From positions 269,648-333,647 of the forward strand of contig NZ_LT732547.1 in the NCBI RefSeq assembly GCF_900155685.1: a DNA stretch of 64,000 bases, given 5' to 3'. The first letter of the stretch is position 1. Each line of letters starts with the position of its first letter. The notes beneath the pieces are model-generated. The model worked only from the letters and a program-made list of their open reading frames with translations. It ran no database searches and was not told the DNA's origin. Made by a program: the position numbers and the translations under genes. This stretch comes from Paenibacillus bouchesdurhonensis (GTDB lineage: Bacteria; Bacillota; Bacilli; Paenibacillales; Paenibacillaceae). Of the stretch, positions 19,210 to 27,851 are shown piece after piece.

Positions 19210-19236
19210 ATTTGTCGCGTGCCACATTTTTTGAGC

Positions 19237-19274
19237 AGCCGCGGGAAAGGCCAACTTTCCTGCGGCTTTTTTTT
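19237..19274 (+). terminator. Riboswitch-controlled intrinsic terminator
   Basis: AGCCGCGGGAAAG pairs with CTTTCCTGCGGCT (one G-U pair), followed by eight Ts. It sits 28 bases after the aptamer and 143 bases before the KimA-like start, so it is the expression platform. Confidence 0.9.
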
Positions 19275-19416
19275 GACGCGGTTTGCCCAGACAAGTACGT
19301 TTCTTCTCTTATCCTGGAATGCAAGGCATAGAGATGCCGGCCAACACGGATAATGGTAAAACCGAGAGGGCACGATACAAAATGTCCCATATCTTAAATT
19401 GGTGGTGGAACAAGGG

Positions 19417-21237
19417 ATGACCATAAAAAGGCTGTTAATTGGACGACCGTTAAAATCGACGGAATTAGGGGAACAGAAGCTGAATAAGAAAAAGGCACTG
19501 GCCATTCTTTCCTCCGATGCATTATCGTCTGTGGCTTACGGGCCGGAGCAAATTTTGCTCGTATTGGTGACCATCAGTACAGCGGCGTTCTGGTATTCGA
19601 TACCGATCGGAATCGCCGTATTGGTATTATTGACCGCCCTTATTTTATCCTACCGTCAGATCATATTTGCTTACCCGCATGGCGGGGGAGCGTACGTGGT
19701 ATCCAAGCAGAATCTGGGGATCTTCCCCGGGCTGGTTGCCGGCGGATCTTTGCTGGTCGATTATATTCTGACTGTTGCCGTCAGTGTGTCCGCGGGCACG
19801 GATGCGATAACATCGGCTTTTCCGGGCTTGCATACACATAAGGTGATCATCGCTGTGGTCTTCATCATTCTCCTTACCTTGTTGAATTTGCGGGGGGTTA
19901 CCGAATCTGCAACGATTCTTGCTTATCCCGTTTATTTATTCGTGCTGGCCTTGTTTATCCTCATCGCCGTAGGGCTTTATAATATTGCCGCTGGTCATGT
20001 CTCGCCAAGTTTGCATGTACCGGTCGGCACCCCTGTAGCAGGGATGACGCTATTCTTGATCTTAAGAGCCTTTGCTTCGGGGAGCTCGGCTTTGACGGGA
20101 GTCGAAGCGATTTCCAATGCGATCCCGAATTTTAAAGATCCTGCGCCGAACAATGCGGCTAAGACACTGCTGGCGATGGGGGCCTTGCTTGCGATTCTTT
20201 TCTCAGGAATTGTGTTCCTGGCTTATTATTACGGGATTGTTCCTGCTGCAGAGAAGACGGTGGTTTCGCAAATCGCCGAGCATACCTTCGGAAGAAATGC
20301 GGTGTACTATTTCATCCAAGGAACAACTGCCTTGATCTTGATTTTGGCTGCCAACACAGGGTATTCCGCGTTTCCGCTGCTGGCCGTGAATTTGGCCAAT
20401 GACAAGTTTATTCCGAGAATGTTCACGGCGCGGGGGGATCGGCTAGGCTACTCCAACGGCATCATCAGTCTGGGGCTGCTGTCCATCATCTTGATTATCG
20501 TGTTCCAGGGACAGACGGAGCAATTGATTCCGCTGTACGCGGTTGGTGTATTCATTCCGTTTACGCTGTCGCAAACGGGGATCCTGATGAAGTGGATTCG
20601 CAAGAAGCCGAAGGGCTGGGTCGTGAAGCTGACGATCAACTCTATCGGTGCTTTGATATCCTTAACCGTGTCGCTGGTGTTCTTTTTGACGAAATTTACG
20701 AGAGTATGGCCGGTTCTGATCTTCCTGCCGCTCATCGTCTGGTTATTCTATCGCATCAAGAAGCACTACGAAGCGGTTGGGGAGCAGCTGCGGCTGACGA
20801 CCTGCGAGCCGGCGGTGCCGATTACGGGGAATGTCATTATTTTACCAGTCTCGGGAATTACGCATGTCGTTGACCATTCCTTGAACTACGGCAAGTCCTT
20901 GGCGGCTAATCAAATCATTGCTGTGTACATTCCATTCGAGAGAGAGGATATTGCCCGCTTTGAGGAGAAGTGGAACCGCTCCTGGCCGGATATTAGACTG
21001 GCAACCTTGTACTCACCTTATCGAAGCATCATTACTCCACTCGGCAAATTCATCGATTCGGTGCAACGGAAGGCAAGCGAGGCCGGTTACCAGGTGACGG
21101 TCATCATTCCCCAATTCATTCCGAAGAAGGGCTGGCATAACTTCCTGCATAACCAAACCAGCCTGATGCTCCGTACCTACCTGCTTTATCGCAAGGATGT
21201 CATTATTACGACCGTGCCATATCATTTGAAAAAATAA
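19417..21237 (+). CDS. kimA: KimA-type high-affinity potassium importer (APC superfamily)
   Basis: This 606-residue protein has about 12 transmembrane helices followed by a cytosolic domain (about 450-606), the size and layout of B. subtilis KimA (YdaO). The start is ATG 19417 (MTIKRLLIGRPLKSTELGEQKLNKKKALAIL in overlapping pieces), with GGTGG upstream; the earlier GTG lacks support. Conserved APC signatures are SSDALSSVAYGPEQ, YPHGGGAYVVSK and the LNLRGVTESA helix. It is controlled by the upstream c-di-AMP riboswitch, and KimA proteins are also inhibited directly by c-di-AMP. Expected role: proton-coupled potassium uptake under low potassium. It could be described as an amino-acid permease, but the riboswitch favours potassium. 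Confidence 0.9.
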   Translation: MTIKRLLIGRPLKSTELGEQKLNKKKALAILSSDALSSVAYGPEQILLVLVTISTAAFWYSIPIGIAVLVLLTALILSYRQIIFAYPHGGGAYVVSKQNLGIFPGLVAGGSLLVDYILTVAVSVSAGTDAITSAFPGLHTHKVIIAVVFIILLTLLNLRGVTESATILAYPVYLFVLALFILIAVGLYNIAAGHVSPSLHVPVGTPVAGMTLFLILRAFASGSSALTGVEAISNAIPNFKDPAPNNAAKTLLAMGALLAILFSGIVFLAYYYGIVPAAEKTVVSQIAEHTFGRNAVYYFIQGTTALILILAANTGYSAFPLLAVNLANDKFIPRMFTARGDRLGYSNGIISLGLLSIILIIVFQGQTEQLIPLYAVGVFIPFTLSQTGILMKWIRKKPKGWVVKLTINSIGALISLTVSLVFFLTKFTRVWPVLIFLPLIVWLFYRIKKHYEAVGEQLRLTTCEPAVPITGNVIILPVSGITHVVDHSLNYGKSLAANQIIAVYIPFEREDIARFEEKWNRSWPDIRLATLYSPYRSIITPLGKFIDSVQRKASEAGYQVTVIIPQFIPKKGWHNFLHNQTSLMLRTYLLYRKDVIITTVPYHLKK

Positions 21238-21249
21238 TGCTGTTGCTTT

Positions 21250-21276
21250 AGCCTCCTTCTTGGGGGGGCTTTTCGT
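21250..21276 (+). terminator. Terminator after kimA
   Basis: AGCCTCC and GGGGGCT form a short GC-rich stem with a TTCTTG loop, followed by TTTTC. It lies just after the kimA stop. Confidence 0.65.
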
Positions 21277-21341
21277 CATTCGCCCCGCTCCCTAAAAATT
21301 AGTTATTGACTTCAGGGGACTTTTGATTTACTCTCTAAACA

Positions 21342-21371
21342 AGACATAATGATGTCTCTAAAAAATAGAGA
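21342..21371 (+). promoter_or_regulatory. Overlapping palindromes, probable GntR operator
   Basis: AGACATAATGATGTCT (21342-21357) is a perfect 6-4-6 inverted repeat. It runs directly into TCTCTA-AAAAA-TAGAGA (21355-21371). Both lie 50-80 bases before the GntR-like start. Such dyads are typical autoregulatory sites of GntR/UTRA repressors. No other gene is nearby to use them. Confidence 0.55.
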
Positions 21372-21421
21372 TGTGATAATCTCAAAGTGAAATTAAAATC
21401 AGGTTGGAGAGTGTATTATGA

Positions 21422-22121
21422 ATGGCGAAAAAGTCGCTGTATTTAAAGGTCAGGGACGATCTGGCTGAGAAGATCCAGAATAAAATGTACAAGAAAGGTG
21501 AATTCATTCCCAGCGAGAGCGAATTGGAAGAGGAATACAAGGTCAGCAGAACGACGATTCGCACAGGGCTATCTTACGATCGTCCGCGGAAAGGGAACCC
21601 GAGTGTCGTCCTCTAAGCTGGATTCGGCGGTACCTAACATTATGAGCTTTACGGACATTATCAAACGAAAAGGCATGAAGTCTTCGATCATCGAAATGAC
21701 GGTAAAGAAAATGCATCCTACTTCTGAAATCGCCTCCAAGTTGGAGATTACAACAGATGAGGAGGTCATCGAGTTTTACCGGGTTCGCTCAGCCGATGAT
21801 GAACCGATCACCATCCACTGCTCCTATGTTCCGGTTAGGTTCGTAGGCTCGTATGATCTTAGCGTATGGAAGAAGAAGCAGTCCTTCTATAAAGTTCTCA
21901 AAGAGGATCATGGCATCACGATTCAAACCGCGCTGGATAATATAACAGCGATCCCCGCCGGTGCGCAAATGGCGAAAATCCTGCACATCGAAGAGGGAGA
22001 GCCCATACTTCACGTCGAACGAATCGCCTATGACCAGAACAATGCGATCGTAGAATTTACGAAAGTATATTATCGCGGGGATCGGTACAAGCACACTGTG
22101 ATTACTCGAGAGACTCCCTGA
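21422..22121 (+). pseudogene. GntR/UTRA-family regulator disrupted by internal deletion
   Basis: The first frame (MAKKSLYLKVRDDLAEKIQNKMYKKGEF, then ELEEEYKVSRTTIRT) is a GntR winged-helix N-terminus. It stops after nonsense residues at 21616. The second frame resumes with YLTIVRGKGTRVSS and continues as a complete UTRA ligand domain (NIMSFTDIIKRKGM to VITRETP). At the join near 21566, about eight residues (the second half of the recognition helix and the turn before the wing) are missing. About 23 nt are deleted, which also breaks the frame. DNA binding should be lost. It heads the ECF operon. A sequencing error is less likely because coding sequence is absent, not just shifted. Confidence 0.82.
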
Positions 22122-22183
22122 CACATGCTATAACAACTTAGCCCGGCTGAAGGCAACGCCTCAGCTGTGGTTCCCGACTCTTT

Positions 22184-22197
22184 TGTAAGCGCTAACA
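22184..22197 (+). promoter_or_regulatory. cre site (CcpA operator)
   Basis: TGTAAGCGCTAACA matches the catabolite-responsive element consensus TGWAANCGNTNWCA at all defined positions. It lies 74 bases upstream of the EcfT start. This indicates catabolite control of the downstream ECF operon and so a carbon-source role. Confidence 0.8.
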
Positions 22198-22270
22198 ACG
22201 GCCGGTGTTCAGCGTTTATATATCTAAGCAACCAGATTTGCCAGACTTGATAAGGAGTTGAGAAGCATCT

Positions 22271-23122
22271 ATGGACAATCATCAAGGTTCTACCGCTATG
22301 GGGGCGACTCTACCGAAGGTGCCCTTCTTGAAAGGAATGAACCTCTACTCGAAATTTGCCATATTCATCGGTTTTGTAGCCGTAGCCATGGTCTTTAATA
22401 ATCCGATTCACCTGCTGCCGGTGTTCTTTCTCGTATTGGTGATGTGCTTGAGCGCAGGGGTAAGCCTGAAATCGCTGGCCGGGACGGCCAAATCCGTGCT
22501 AGGGATATTTCTGATCCTCTTCGTGTTCTCGGCGTTTATCTATGATGTCTCCAGCGCGCATACCGAAATCGCCAGGAAGGTGTATTTCGTGCTATGGGAA
22601 ACCAAGTATATGAACATTGGCCTAACGAGTGGGGGGATGCTGGCGGGTGCCAATTTCATTCTAAAAATGCTCATCATGATTCTTGCCTCGAACCTGTTCT
22701 CGCATACGACTCCGATTGAGGAAATGCTGTACGGCCTAAACCGGATGGGTCTCCCTTATCAGTTCGGTTTGATGCTCAGCATTGCCCTGCGGTTCATTCC
22801 AACACTGAAAAAAGAGGTCGAGCAAATTCAGCAGGCGCAGAAATCAAGGGGCGCTTCCAGCAAGAAGAACGCGAATGGAAAAAAGGGAGCCGCCGTTCAG
22901 GGAATCATTCCGTTGTTCGTGCCGATGATCGCATCATCCATGCGCAGATCCGACACGATGGCGATGTCCATGACCTCGCGGGGTTATGGGTTCAGCAACA
23001 AGCGAACTCAAATGCTCGATATTAAGTTTGGTTTTCTGCAAGCGGTATTCTGTCTGATCGTAATAGGAGTTATCGCGTTTTCTGTATATGCAAAATCCAA
23101 GTATGGCATAGGACTGTTATAA
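22271..23122 (+). CDS. ecfT: ECF transporter transmembrane component EcfT
   Basis: This 283-residue integral membrane protein is the energy-coupling component of an ECF importer. Hydrophobic segments lie near residues 28-60, 75-95, 130-155 and 250-275. The cytosolic coupling helices carry the EcfT signatures AQKSRGA (second AxxSRG-like motif) and SMTSRGYG near the C-terminus. A basic insert (SSKKNANGKKGAA) separates parts of the coupling region. AAGGAG lies upstream at a somewhat long spacing. The S component follows 19 bases later and the fused ATPase after that, giving a complete dedicated (group I) ECF module. The substrate is not known from this subunit. Confidence 0.9.
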   Translation: MDNHQGSTAMGATLPKVPFLKGMNLYSKFAIFIGFVAVAMVFNNPIHLLPVFFLVLVMCLSAGVSLKSLAGTAKSVLGIFLILFVFSAFIYDVSSAHTEIARKVYFVLWETKYMNIGLTSGGMLAGANFILKMLIMILASNLFSHTTPIEEMLYGLNRMGLPYQFGLMLSIALRFIPTLKKEVEQIQQAQKSRGASSKKNANGKKGAAVQGIIPLFVPMIASSMRRSDTMAMSMTSRGYGFSNKRTQMLDIKFGFLQAVFCLIVIGVIAFSVYAKSKYGIGLL

Positions 23123-23141
23123 CAAAAAGGGGGTTGTCAGC

Positions 23142-23702
23142 ATGGCAACAGCACATGTGGTCGTTAGAAACAAGAAATCATTCTTTACTCCAAAACGGAT
23201 GTCGCGCATGTCGATTCTGATTGCTTTATCCGCGGTTGGGGCATTCGTGAAGATTCCTACGCCAACGGGGGATATCGGAATCGATTCGGCCCCAGGTTAT
23301 TTTGCCGGCATGGTAAAAAATTGGGATTGGAAGGAAGCGCAGATCATCGGCATATTCGCTAGGCTTCTAGGTGCGTGGGTCGTTGGATTTCCGCTTGGTA
23401 TTCCAATTCAGATCTGCTGGGGTGTCTTCCTTGGAGGCTGCATGGGCGTCTATGCAAGACTGGCCCGGCTGAAGTTCGGTCATCTGGCCGCCATTATTGC
23501 CGCAACGTTGACGAACGGTGTCTTATTCTCGCTAGCTGTCGTCCCTGCATCCTTTATAATTGCCGGCGGCAGTACGGTTCCGGCTGCATTCGGTGCCGGA
23601 ATTGCCGGACTCATCGGCGCCTGTGTCGCTTCGGCGATCGCCAGCTCCATCGGTGCCGCAGCTCATAAAATGCTTGCCAAAACAAGTATCGTGAACGGAT
23701 AA
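23142..23702 (+). CDS. ECF transporter S component, substrate unassigned
   Basis: This 186-residue protein has about six transmembrane segments typical of ECF substrate-binding components. The start (MATAHVVVRNKKSFFTPKRMSRMSILIALSAVGAF in pieces) follows AAAGGGGG. The loop KIPTPTGDIGIDSAPGYFAG and Gly/Pro-rich GFPLGIPIQICWGVFLGG are the probable binding-site segments. It does not carry signatures I recognise for thiamine, biotin, folate, riboflavin or cobalt carriers. The operon partners (sugar-kinase and SIS proteins) and cre site suggest a sugar-like or aminosugar-like solute (inference). Confidence 0.85.
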   Translation: MATAHVVVRNKKSFFTPKRMSRMSILIALSAVGAFVKIPTPTGDIGIDSAPGYFAGMVKNWDWKEAQIIGIFARLLGAWVVGFPLGIPIQICWGVFLGGCMGVYARLARLKFGHLAAIIAATLTNGVLFSLAVVPASFIIAGGSTVPAAFGAGIAGLIGACVASAIASSIGAAAHKMLAKTSIVNG

Positions 23703-23714
23703 GGAGGAATCGCC

Positions 23715-23834
23715 ATGACATTCATCTGGGTGCTTATATTGCTTGTAGTATGCTTTGCGCCAACCATGATCTATCTGGCCGTGACGAAGAAGGTCGGAGG
23801 GGAGCCGCTGGTTCTGAAGGATCAGCATAAATAA
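23715..23834 (+). CDS. 39-residue single-helix membrane peptide in ECF operon
   Basis: A short reading frame encodes MTFIWVLILLVVCFAPTMIY then LAVTKKVGGEPLVLKDQHK. It has one strong transmembrane helix (about residues 3-23) and a charged cytosolic tail. A near-perfect AAGGAGG lies eight bases upstream, immediately after the S-component stop. The start, spacing and position between S and A genes argue for a real gene. It could be an accessory or stabilising subunit of the transporter. No family is recognised. Confidence 0.7.
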   Translation: MTFIWVLILLVVCFAPTMIYLAVTKKVGGEPLVLKDQHK

Positions 23835-23962
23835 TGGGCATCATCTAAGACAAGTCATTTATAGCCAAAGTCATTATTCTATAGACGCAAAGATTGCTGT
23901 TCGGTTCGAAATGGTTGGAGATTAGGTCAATGAATTAGCGATCTTTGCGGAAAGGGGTTCTC

Positions 23963-25735
23963 ATGCCGATAGTTGAAATGCACAAGATAAGCTGGAAATA
24001 CGATCCTAAAGGCCCTAACGTGCTCGATGATATTTCATTAGAGATCGAACCCAAGGAGTTTATCGGGATCATGGGGCCAACAGGGGCAGGCAAAAGCTCG
24101 CTATCCTTGGTGCTTCGGGGAATCATCCCTGACTTTTTCGAGAATGGCGTGCTGGAAGGGAAAGCGATCGTCTCGGACGTGGAAGTCACGTCGAGCTCGC
24201 CCAATCTGTTCGTGGATATCGTAGGCAGCGTATTCCAGGATGCTTCAAGCCAAATTCTCGGTACCACGGTATTCGACGATATCGCCTTCGGGCCAATGAA
24301 CCTAGGCCTGCCTAAGCAAGAGCTGATCGAGCGCGTGAACTCATATATTCAGAAGCTGAAATTAGCGCAAAAAATCAACCGCAAGCCGGATTCATTATCC
24401 GGCGGGGAGACACAGCGGCTCGTTTCTGCAGGCGTGCTGTGCATGGAGCCGAAGGTGTTGGTCATGGACGAGCCTGCCGCTGAACTGGATCCTAGAGGCC
24501 GGAAGGATTTATGCGATATTCTCGATGATTTGCGCCAGGATAAGGATATTACGGTGATCCTCATTGAACAGGATCCGGAGCTGATCGTGCAGTACTCCTC
24601 CCGGGTGGCTCTCATGAGCGAAGGGAAAGTGGTAGCCTACGCTCCGCCCCGCGAGGTGTTTAAGGATAGAGCCTTATGTGAACGCATCGGCGTATCTCCG
24701 CCGGAGATGGTTAGGCTGGCTTATGTGCTGCAAGAGAAAGCGGGAATCGAGTTCCCGAAGCTGCCGCTAACGACGGATGAAATGTATGAGAGCCTGGTGG
24801 AGACAATGGGCATTCCAGAGGCAAGCTCCACACCTTCCGAGGAGCCGGTATACCGGTACGCGCCTTTTGAGAAAGATGAGGTGCCGCTCTACCAGTTCGA
24901 GCAGGTCGTTCACACCTACAATACGCCGGGCGGGCCTTTCAATGCGCTGGATGGCGTGTCGCTGAACATTTACAAAGGAGATTACATCACCTTCATCGGC
25001 ACGAACGGGGCCGGAAAGAGCACGTTTACGAAGCATATCAATAATATTCTGACCCCTACCCGGGGAACAGTCAGCTTGAAAGGGAAGGATATTCAGGGCA
25101 AGGACACCTCTGAATTCATCACAGAAGTGGGCTATTGCTTCCAAAATCCGGATCATCAGATTTTCTCGAATACCGTCAAGGAAGAGGTAGCCTACGGCTT
25201 AATCAACTTAGGTCTGGAGCAGGATGAAATCGACCGGAAGGTCGATGCCGTTCTGGAGCTGCTGGGTCTGAGCGAGCTGAAGGACGAGAATCCCTTTAAT
25301 CTCGGTAAAGGGGAACGTCAAAAAATCGCCATTGCTTCGACAGTCGTACTGGAGCCGGAGTTTTTGGTCATCGACGAGCCGACCACGGGCTTGGACTGGG
25401 TTGAAAGTAAACAGATTCTGGAACTGATCGAGACGCTGCATCAGCGCGGAATGACCATCCTGGCCGTCACCCACGATATGCGCATCGTGCGCGAATATTC
25501 CTCGCGCGTGGTAGCCATGCATCAAGGGAAAATCGTTTACGATGGCGATGTGGGCGGCCTTCTGGAATACCAGAAGCTTTTTGAAACTGCGAATATAAGT
25601 CTTCCTCCTATTCTTGAGCTATATCACAAGCTAAAAGCGAGCGTTCCTTCGATTGAAGGGAAAGCTGCCCGAACGATTGAGGATATGGCCGAGATCATTA
25701 TGGATATCAATAAGACAGCACAGTTGAATATATAG
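23963..25735 (+). CDS. Fused ECF transporter ATPase (EcfA-EcfA')
   Basis: This 590-residue protein contains two ABC ATPase domains in tandem, as in YkoD-type ECF systems. Domain 1 has Walker A GPTGAGKSS, signature LSGGETQRL and Walker B VLVMDEPAAELD. Domain 2 has Walker A GTNGAGKST, Q-loop CFQNPDHQIFSNTV, an altered signature LGKGERQKI and Walker B FLVIDEPTTGLD. ATG 23963 is chosen because GGAAAGGGG precedes it; the in-frame TTG at 23945 is weaker. The gene gives ATP-driven energy to the T and S components encoded upstream. The next gene begins 12 bases after the stop. Confidence 0.92.
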   Translation: MPIVEMHKISWKYDPKGPNVLDDISLEIEPKEFIGIMGPTGAGKSSLSLVLRGIIPDFFENGVLEGKAIVSDVEVTSSSPNLFVDIVGSVFQDASSQILGTTVFDDIAFGPMNLGLPKQELIERVNSYIQKLKLAQKINRKPDSLSGGETQRLVSAGVLCMEPKVLVMDEPAAELDPRGRKDLCDILDDLRQDKDITVILIEQDPELIVQYSSRVALMSEGKVVAYAPPREVFKDRALCERIGVSPPEMVRLAYVLQEKAGIEFPKLPLTTDEMYESLVETMGIPEASSTPSEEPVYRYAPFEKDEVPLYQFEQVVHTYNTPGGPFNALDGVSLNIYKGDYITFIGTNGAGKSTFTKHINNILTPTRGTVSLKGKDIQGKDTSEFITEVGYCFQNPDHQIFSNTVKEEVAYGLINLGLEQDEIDRKVDAVLELLGLSELKDENPFNLGKGERQKIAIASTVVLEPEFLVIDEPTTGLDWVESKQILELIETLHQRGMTILAVTHDMRIVREYSSRVVAMHQGKIVYDGDVGGLLEYQKLFETANISLPPILELYHKLKASVPSIEGKAARTIEDMAEIIMDINKTAQLNI

Positions 25736-25747
25736 GAGGTGTTTACA

Positions 25748-26674
25748 GTGGAACAGAAATTCCAGGTTGTTGTTATAGGCGATATTTTTGCCGATATGGT
25801 GTCGCGCATCATCAGCTACCCGGCCAACGGCGACGGAACATACGGATCGCCGCTCGAAAGGAACGGCGGGGGAACGGGCGGCAACGTAGCTGCGGGTCTC
25901 GGCAGGCTGGGCGTGCCTTGTACGATGATCTCCCGCTTGGGGAATGATGAGACCGGAAATTTCCTTAAGGAGGATTTGAAATCCTACGGCGTGGATACCC
26001 GCGGTATCATTCTAGACCCGGTCATTCCTACGGGAACCGTCGTTATCACTGTTGATCCGCAAGGGGAGCGCACGATTTTCGTCTTTGCCCTAGACTCGGC
26101 CTACGGTAATCTCCAAATGGAGGACACGCGCATTCTAGAGGAAATCCAGCCTCAGGCGATTTTCCTGTCAGGCGTATTGCTGGGACTCCCGGTGACAGAG
26201 GCTACCATCTTTGAAGTGGCGAAGCGGTGGAAGGGCAAAGCGAAGCTGTATTTCGATCCGAACCTTCGCCATCCGACGGATGCGGTGCCGCCGCAGATCA
26301 AGGATGCCATGCAGCACATGGCCGAGCTTTGCGATGTGGTGCTGACGGGCAAATCGGAAATGGAGGCGCTCGGGCTTTCTCCGAGAGAGGGACAGACCTT
26401 TATCGTCAAGTGCGGCAAGGAAGGCTCGTATTTGCTGCAAACGGGCGGGGAAATCGCGTTTAGCGTAGCGCCGACTAATCATGTGGCGATCGACGCTACG
26501 GGGGCTGGGGATACATTCGCAGCGGCCTATATTTCAGCCGAACTTAAGGGTTTTGGCGTGAGGGAGGCTATGGAGTTTGCCGCTGTTGCCGCAGGGATTT
26601 CCGTGACACGAACGGGAGCTAGAAGCATGCCGCAGCCGGAGGAAATCGAACAGTATCAACTCATTAATTCATAA
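25748..26674 (+). CDS. PfkB-family carbohydrate kinase
   Basis: This 308-residue ribokinase-fold enzyme probably phosphorylates the imported sugar or sugar derivative. The N-terminal motif GGGTGGNVAAGLGRLG and the C-terminal motif DATGAGDTFAAAY (catalytic Asp) are intact, as is the DPNLRHP block. The start is GTG 25748 with AGGAGGT eight bases upstream, overlapping the ATPase gene's stop region. In the frl system of B. subtilis a PfkB kinase (FrlD) works with a SIS-domain deglycase (FrlB), and the same pairing occurs here. The substrate may therefore be a fructosamine, aminosugar or other ketose-like compound. A nucleoside or hydroxymethylpyrimidine kinase role is not excluded. Confidence 0.88.
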   Translation: MEQKFQVVVIGDIFADMVSRIISYPANGDGTYGSPLERNGGGTGGNVAAGLGRLGVPCTMISRLGNDETGNFLKEDLKSYGVDTRGIILDPVIPTGTVVITVDPQGERTIFVFALDSAYGNLQMEDTRILEEIQPQAIFLSGVLLGLPVTEATIFEVAKRWKGKAKLYFDPNLRHPTDAVPPQIKDAMQHMAELCDVVLTGKSEMEALGLSPREGQTFIVKCGKEGSYLLQTGGEIAFSVAPTNHVAIDATGAGDTFAAAYISAELKGFGVREAMEFAAVAAGISVTRTGARSMPQPEEIEQYQLINS

Positions 26675-26713
26675 ATCAAATATTCATAAACTCATGAGCG
26701 GAGGAAAAAAACT

Positions 26714-27835
26714 ATGAGCAACTGGTATGAAACTTATCATTTTCCGAAGGAAGTACTGGAGCAGGCCGACTCGATTCAGAATTGCATTAACTCTTTGAAG
26801 GACGATATTGCGAAAATCCGCGATGCCGGCAAGGATGTCCAGGAAATTCACCTCCTCGGCTCCGGCGACTGCTATTTCATCAGCCTTGCGGCTGCCGAAG
26901 CTTTCAAGAAGCTGGCGGGTATTCAAGCCGTTGCGTTTGAAGCTTATGATTACTATCTGAACAAGCCTGCGGTTTCATCTAAAACGATGGTCATTTTGTT
27001 CAGCTCATCCGGCAAATCTCTTTACGTGTTGAAGTCGAAAGACTATGCTGCGGAAAAAGAGGCGATCACGATCGGCGTAACGAATCATGCCGACAGTCCT
27101 TTAGGCACTTCCTGCACGATTCCGCTGGTGACTACAGCGACCGGGGTATCAAAGACTTTTCCATCGAAAACGACGACCAGCGTGTTGGCGCTTTACTATC
27201 AATTAGCGGTGGAAATGGGCGTGCAAAGAGGCACGATTTCCGAGCATGAAGGACAGCGGCTGAGCGAAGAGCTGGCCGTGACCGTACCTGAAATGATTCA
27301 TCGTATCTATAAGGAGGAGCATCAAAAATTGATGGAAGCGTCTCAGGCTTACCTTGAGGCGAGAAACTATGTGTTCGTCGGCAGCGGTCCTTCCAGATCG
27401 TCGGCGCTCGTCGGCGCGGCCAAAATCGTTGAAACCTCTCGCGGGCAAGTGACGTTCTGTAATGCAGAGGAGTATATGCACTTGTTCGGCTTTGCCGTGA
27501 AAAGCCCTGATGTCGTCGTCGTGATCGGAAATAATATTTCCAATCACCGCGAGAATCAGGTCGTGGAATACGCCCAAAACCAGCGTGCTCGCGTACTAGT
27601 GATCGGTGGCGTAGACACCTTGAATCCGAATATCGACACGATCCATGTCGCGCCTTATTTGCGCAGCCTGTCCCCATGGGGCGTAACTTTGGCCTCAATG
27701 GTCGTGCTGCATTTGTTCGCCTCCGAGCTCTCCCATAAATCCTACAAGAACCCGGATGCGCCGCATGACGTAGACCTGAAGCATGTCATCAACCTGCTTT
27801 ACACCGGGCCCGTAGCAGGTTGGCAGGTCGACTAA
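26714..27835 (+). CDS. Two-SIS-domain sugar-phosphate isomerase/deglycase-like protein
   Basis: This 373-residue protein contains two SIS domains like the isomerase half of GlmS and like FrlB/AgaS. Domain 1 (about 40-180) has the phosphosugar-binding pattern LLGSGDCYFISLAAAEAF and ILFSSSGKSLYVL. Domain 2 (about 210-350) has VFVGSGPSRSSALVGAAKI and EEYMHLFGF, the latter equivalent to the catalytic-Glu region. There is no glutaminase domain. GGAGG precedes the ATG. The kinase gene is 39 bases upstream, so it should act on the phosphorylated product, by isomerisation, deamination or deglycation. Which reaction cannot be chosen from sequence alone. Confidence 0.88.
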   Translation: MSNWYETYHFPKEVLEQADSIQNCINSLKDDIAKIRDAGKDVQEIHLLGSGDCYFISLAAAEAFKKLAGIQAVAFEAYDYYLNKPAVSSKTMVILFSSSGKSLYVLKSKDYAAEKEAITIGVTNHADSPLGTSCTIPLVTTATGVSKTFPSKTTTSVLALYYQLAVEMGVQRGTISEHEGQRLSEELAVTVPEMIHRIYKEEHQKLMEASQAYLEARNYVFVGSGPSRSSALVGAAKIVETSRGQVTFCNAEEYMHLFGFAVKSPDVVVVIGNNISNHRENQVVEYAQNQRARVLVIGGVDTLNPNIDTIHVAPYLRSLSPWGVTLASMVVLHLFASELSHKSYKNPDAPHDVDLKHVINLLYTGPVAGWQVD

Positions 27836-27851
27836 AAGGAGACGGCAGCTT

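Noticed and set aside
27132..27698. 188-codon antisense frame inside the SIS gene
   Set aside because: Arg/Ser/His-rich composition typical of the reverse strand of a coding gene, and no start signals.
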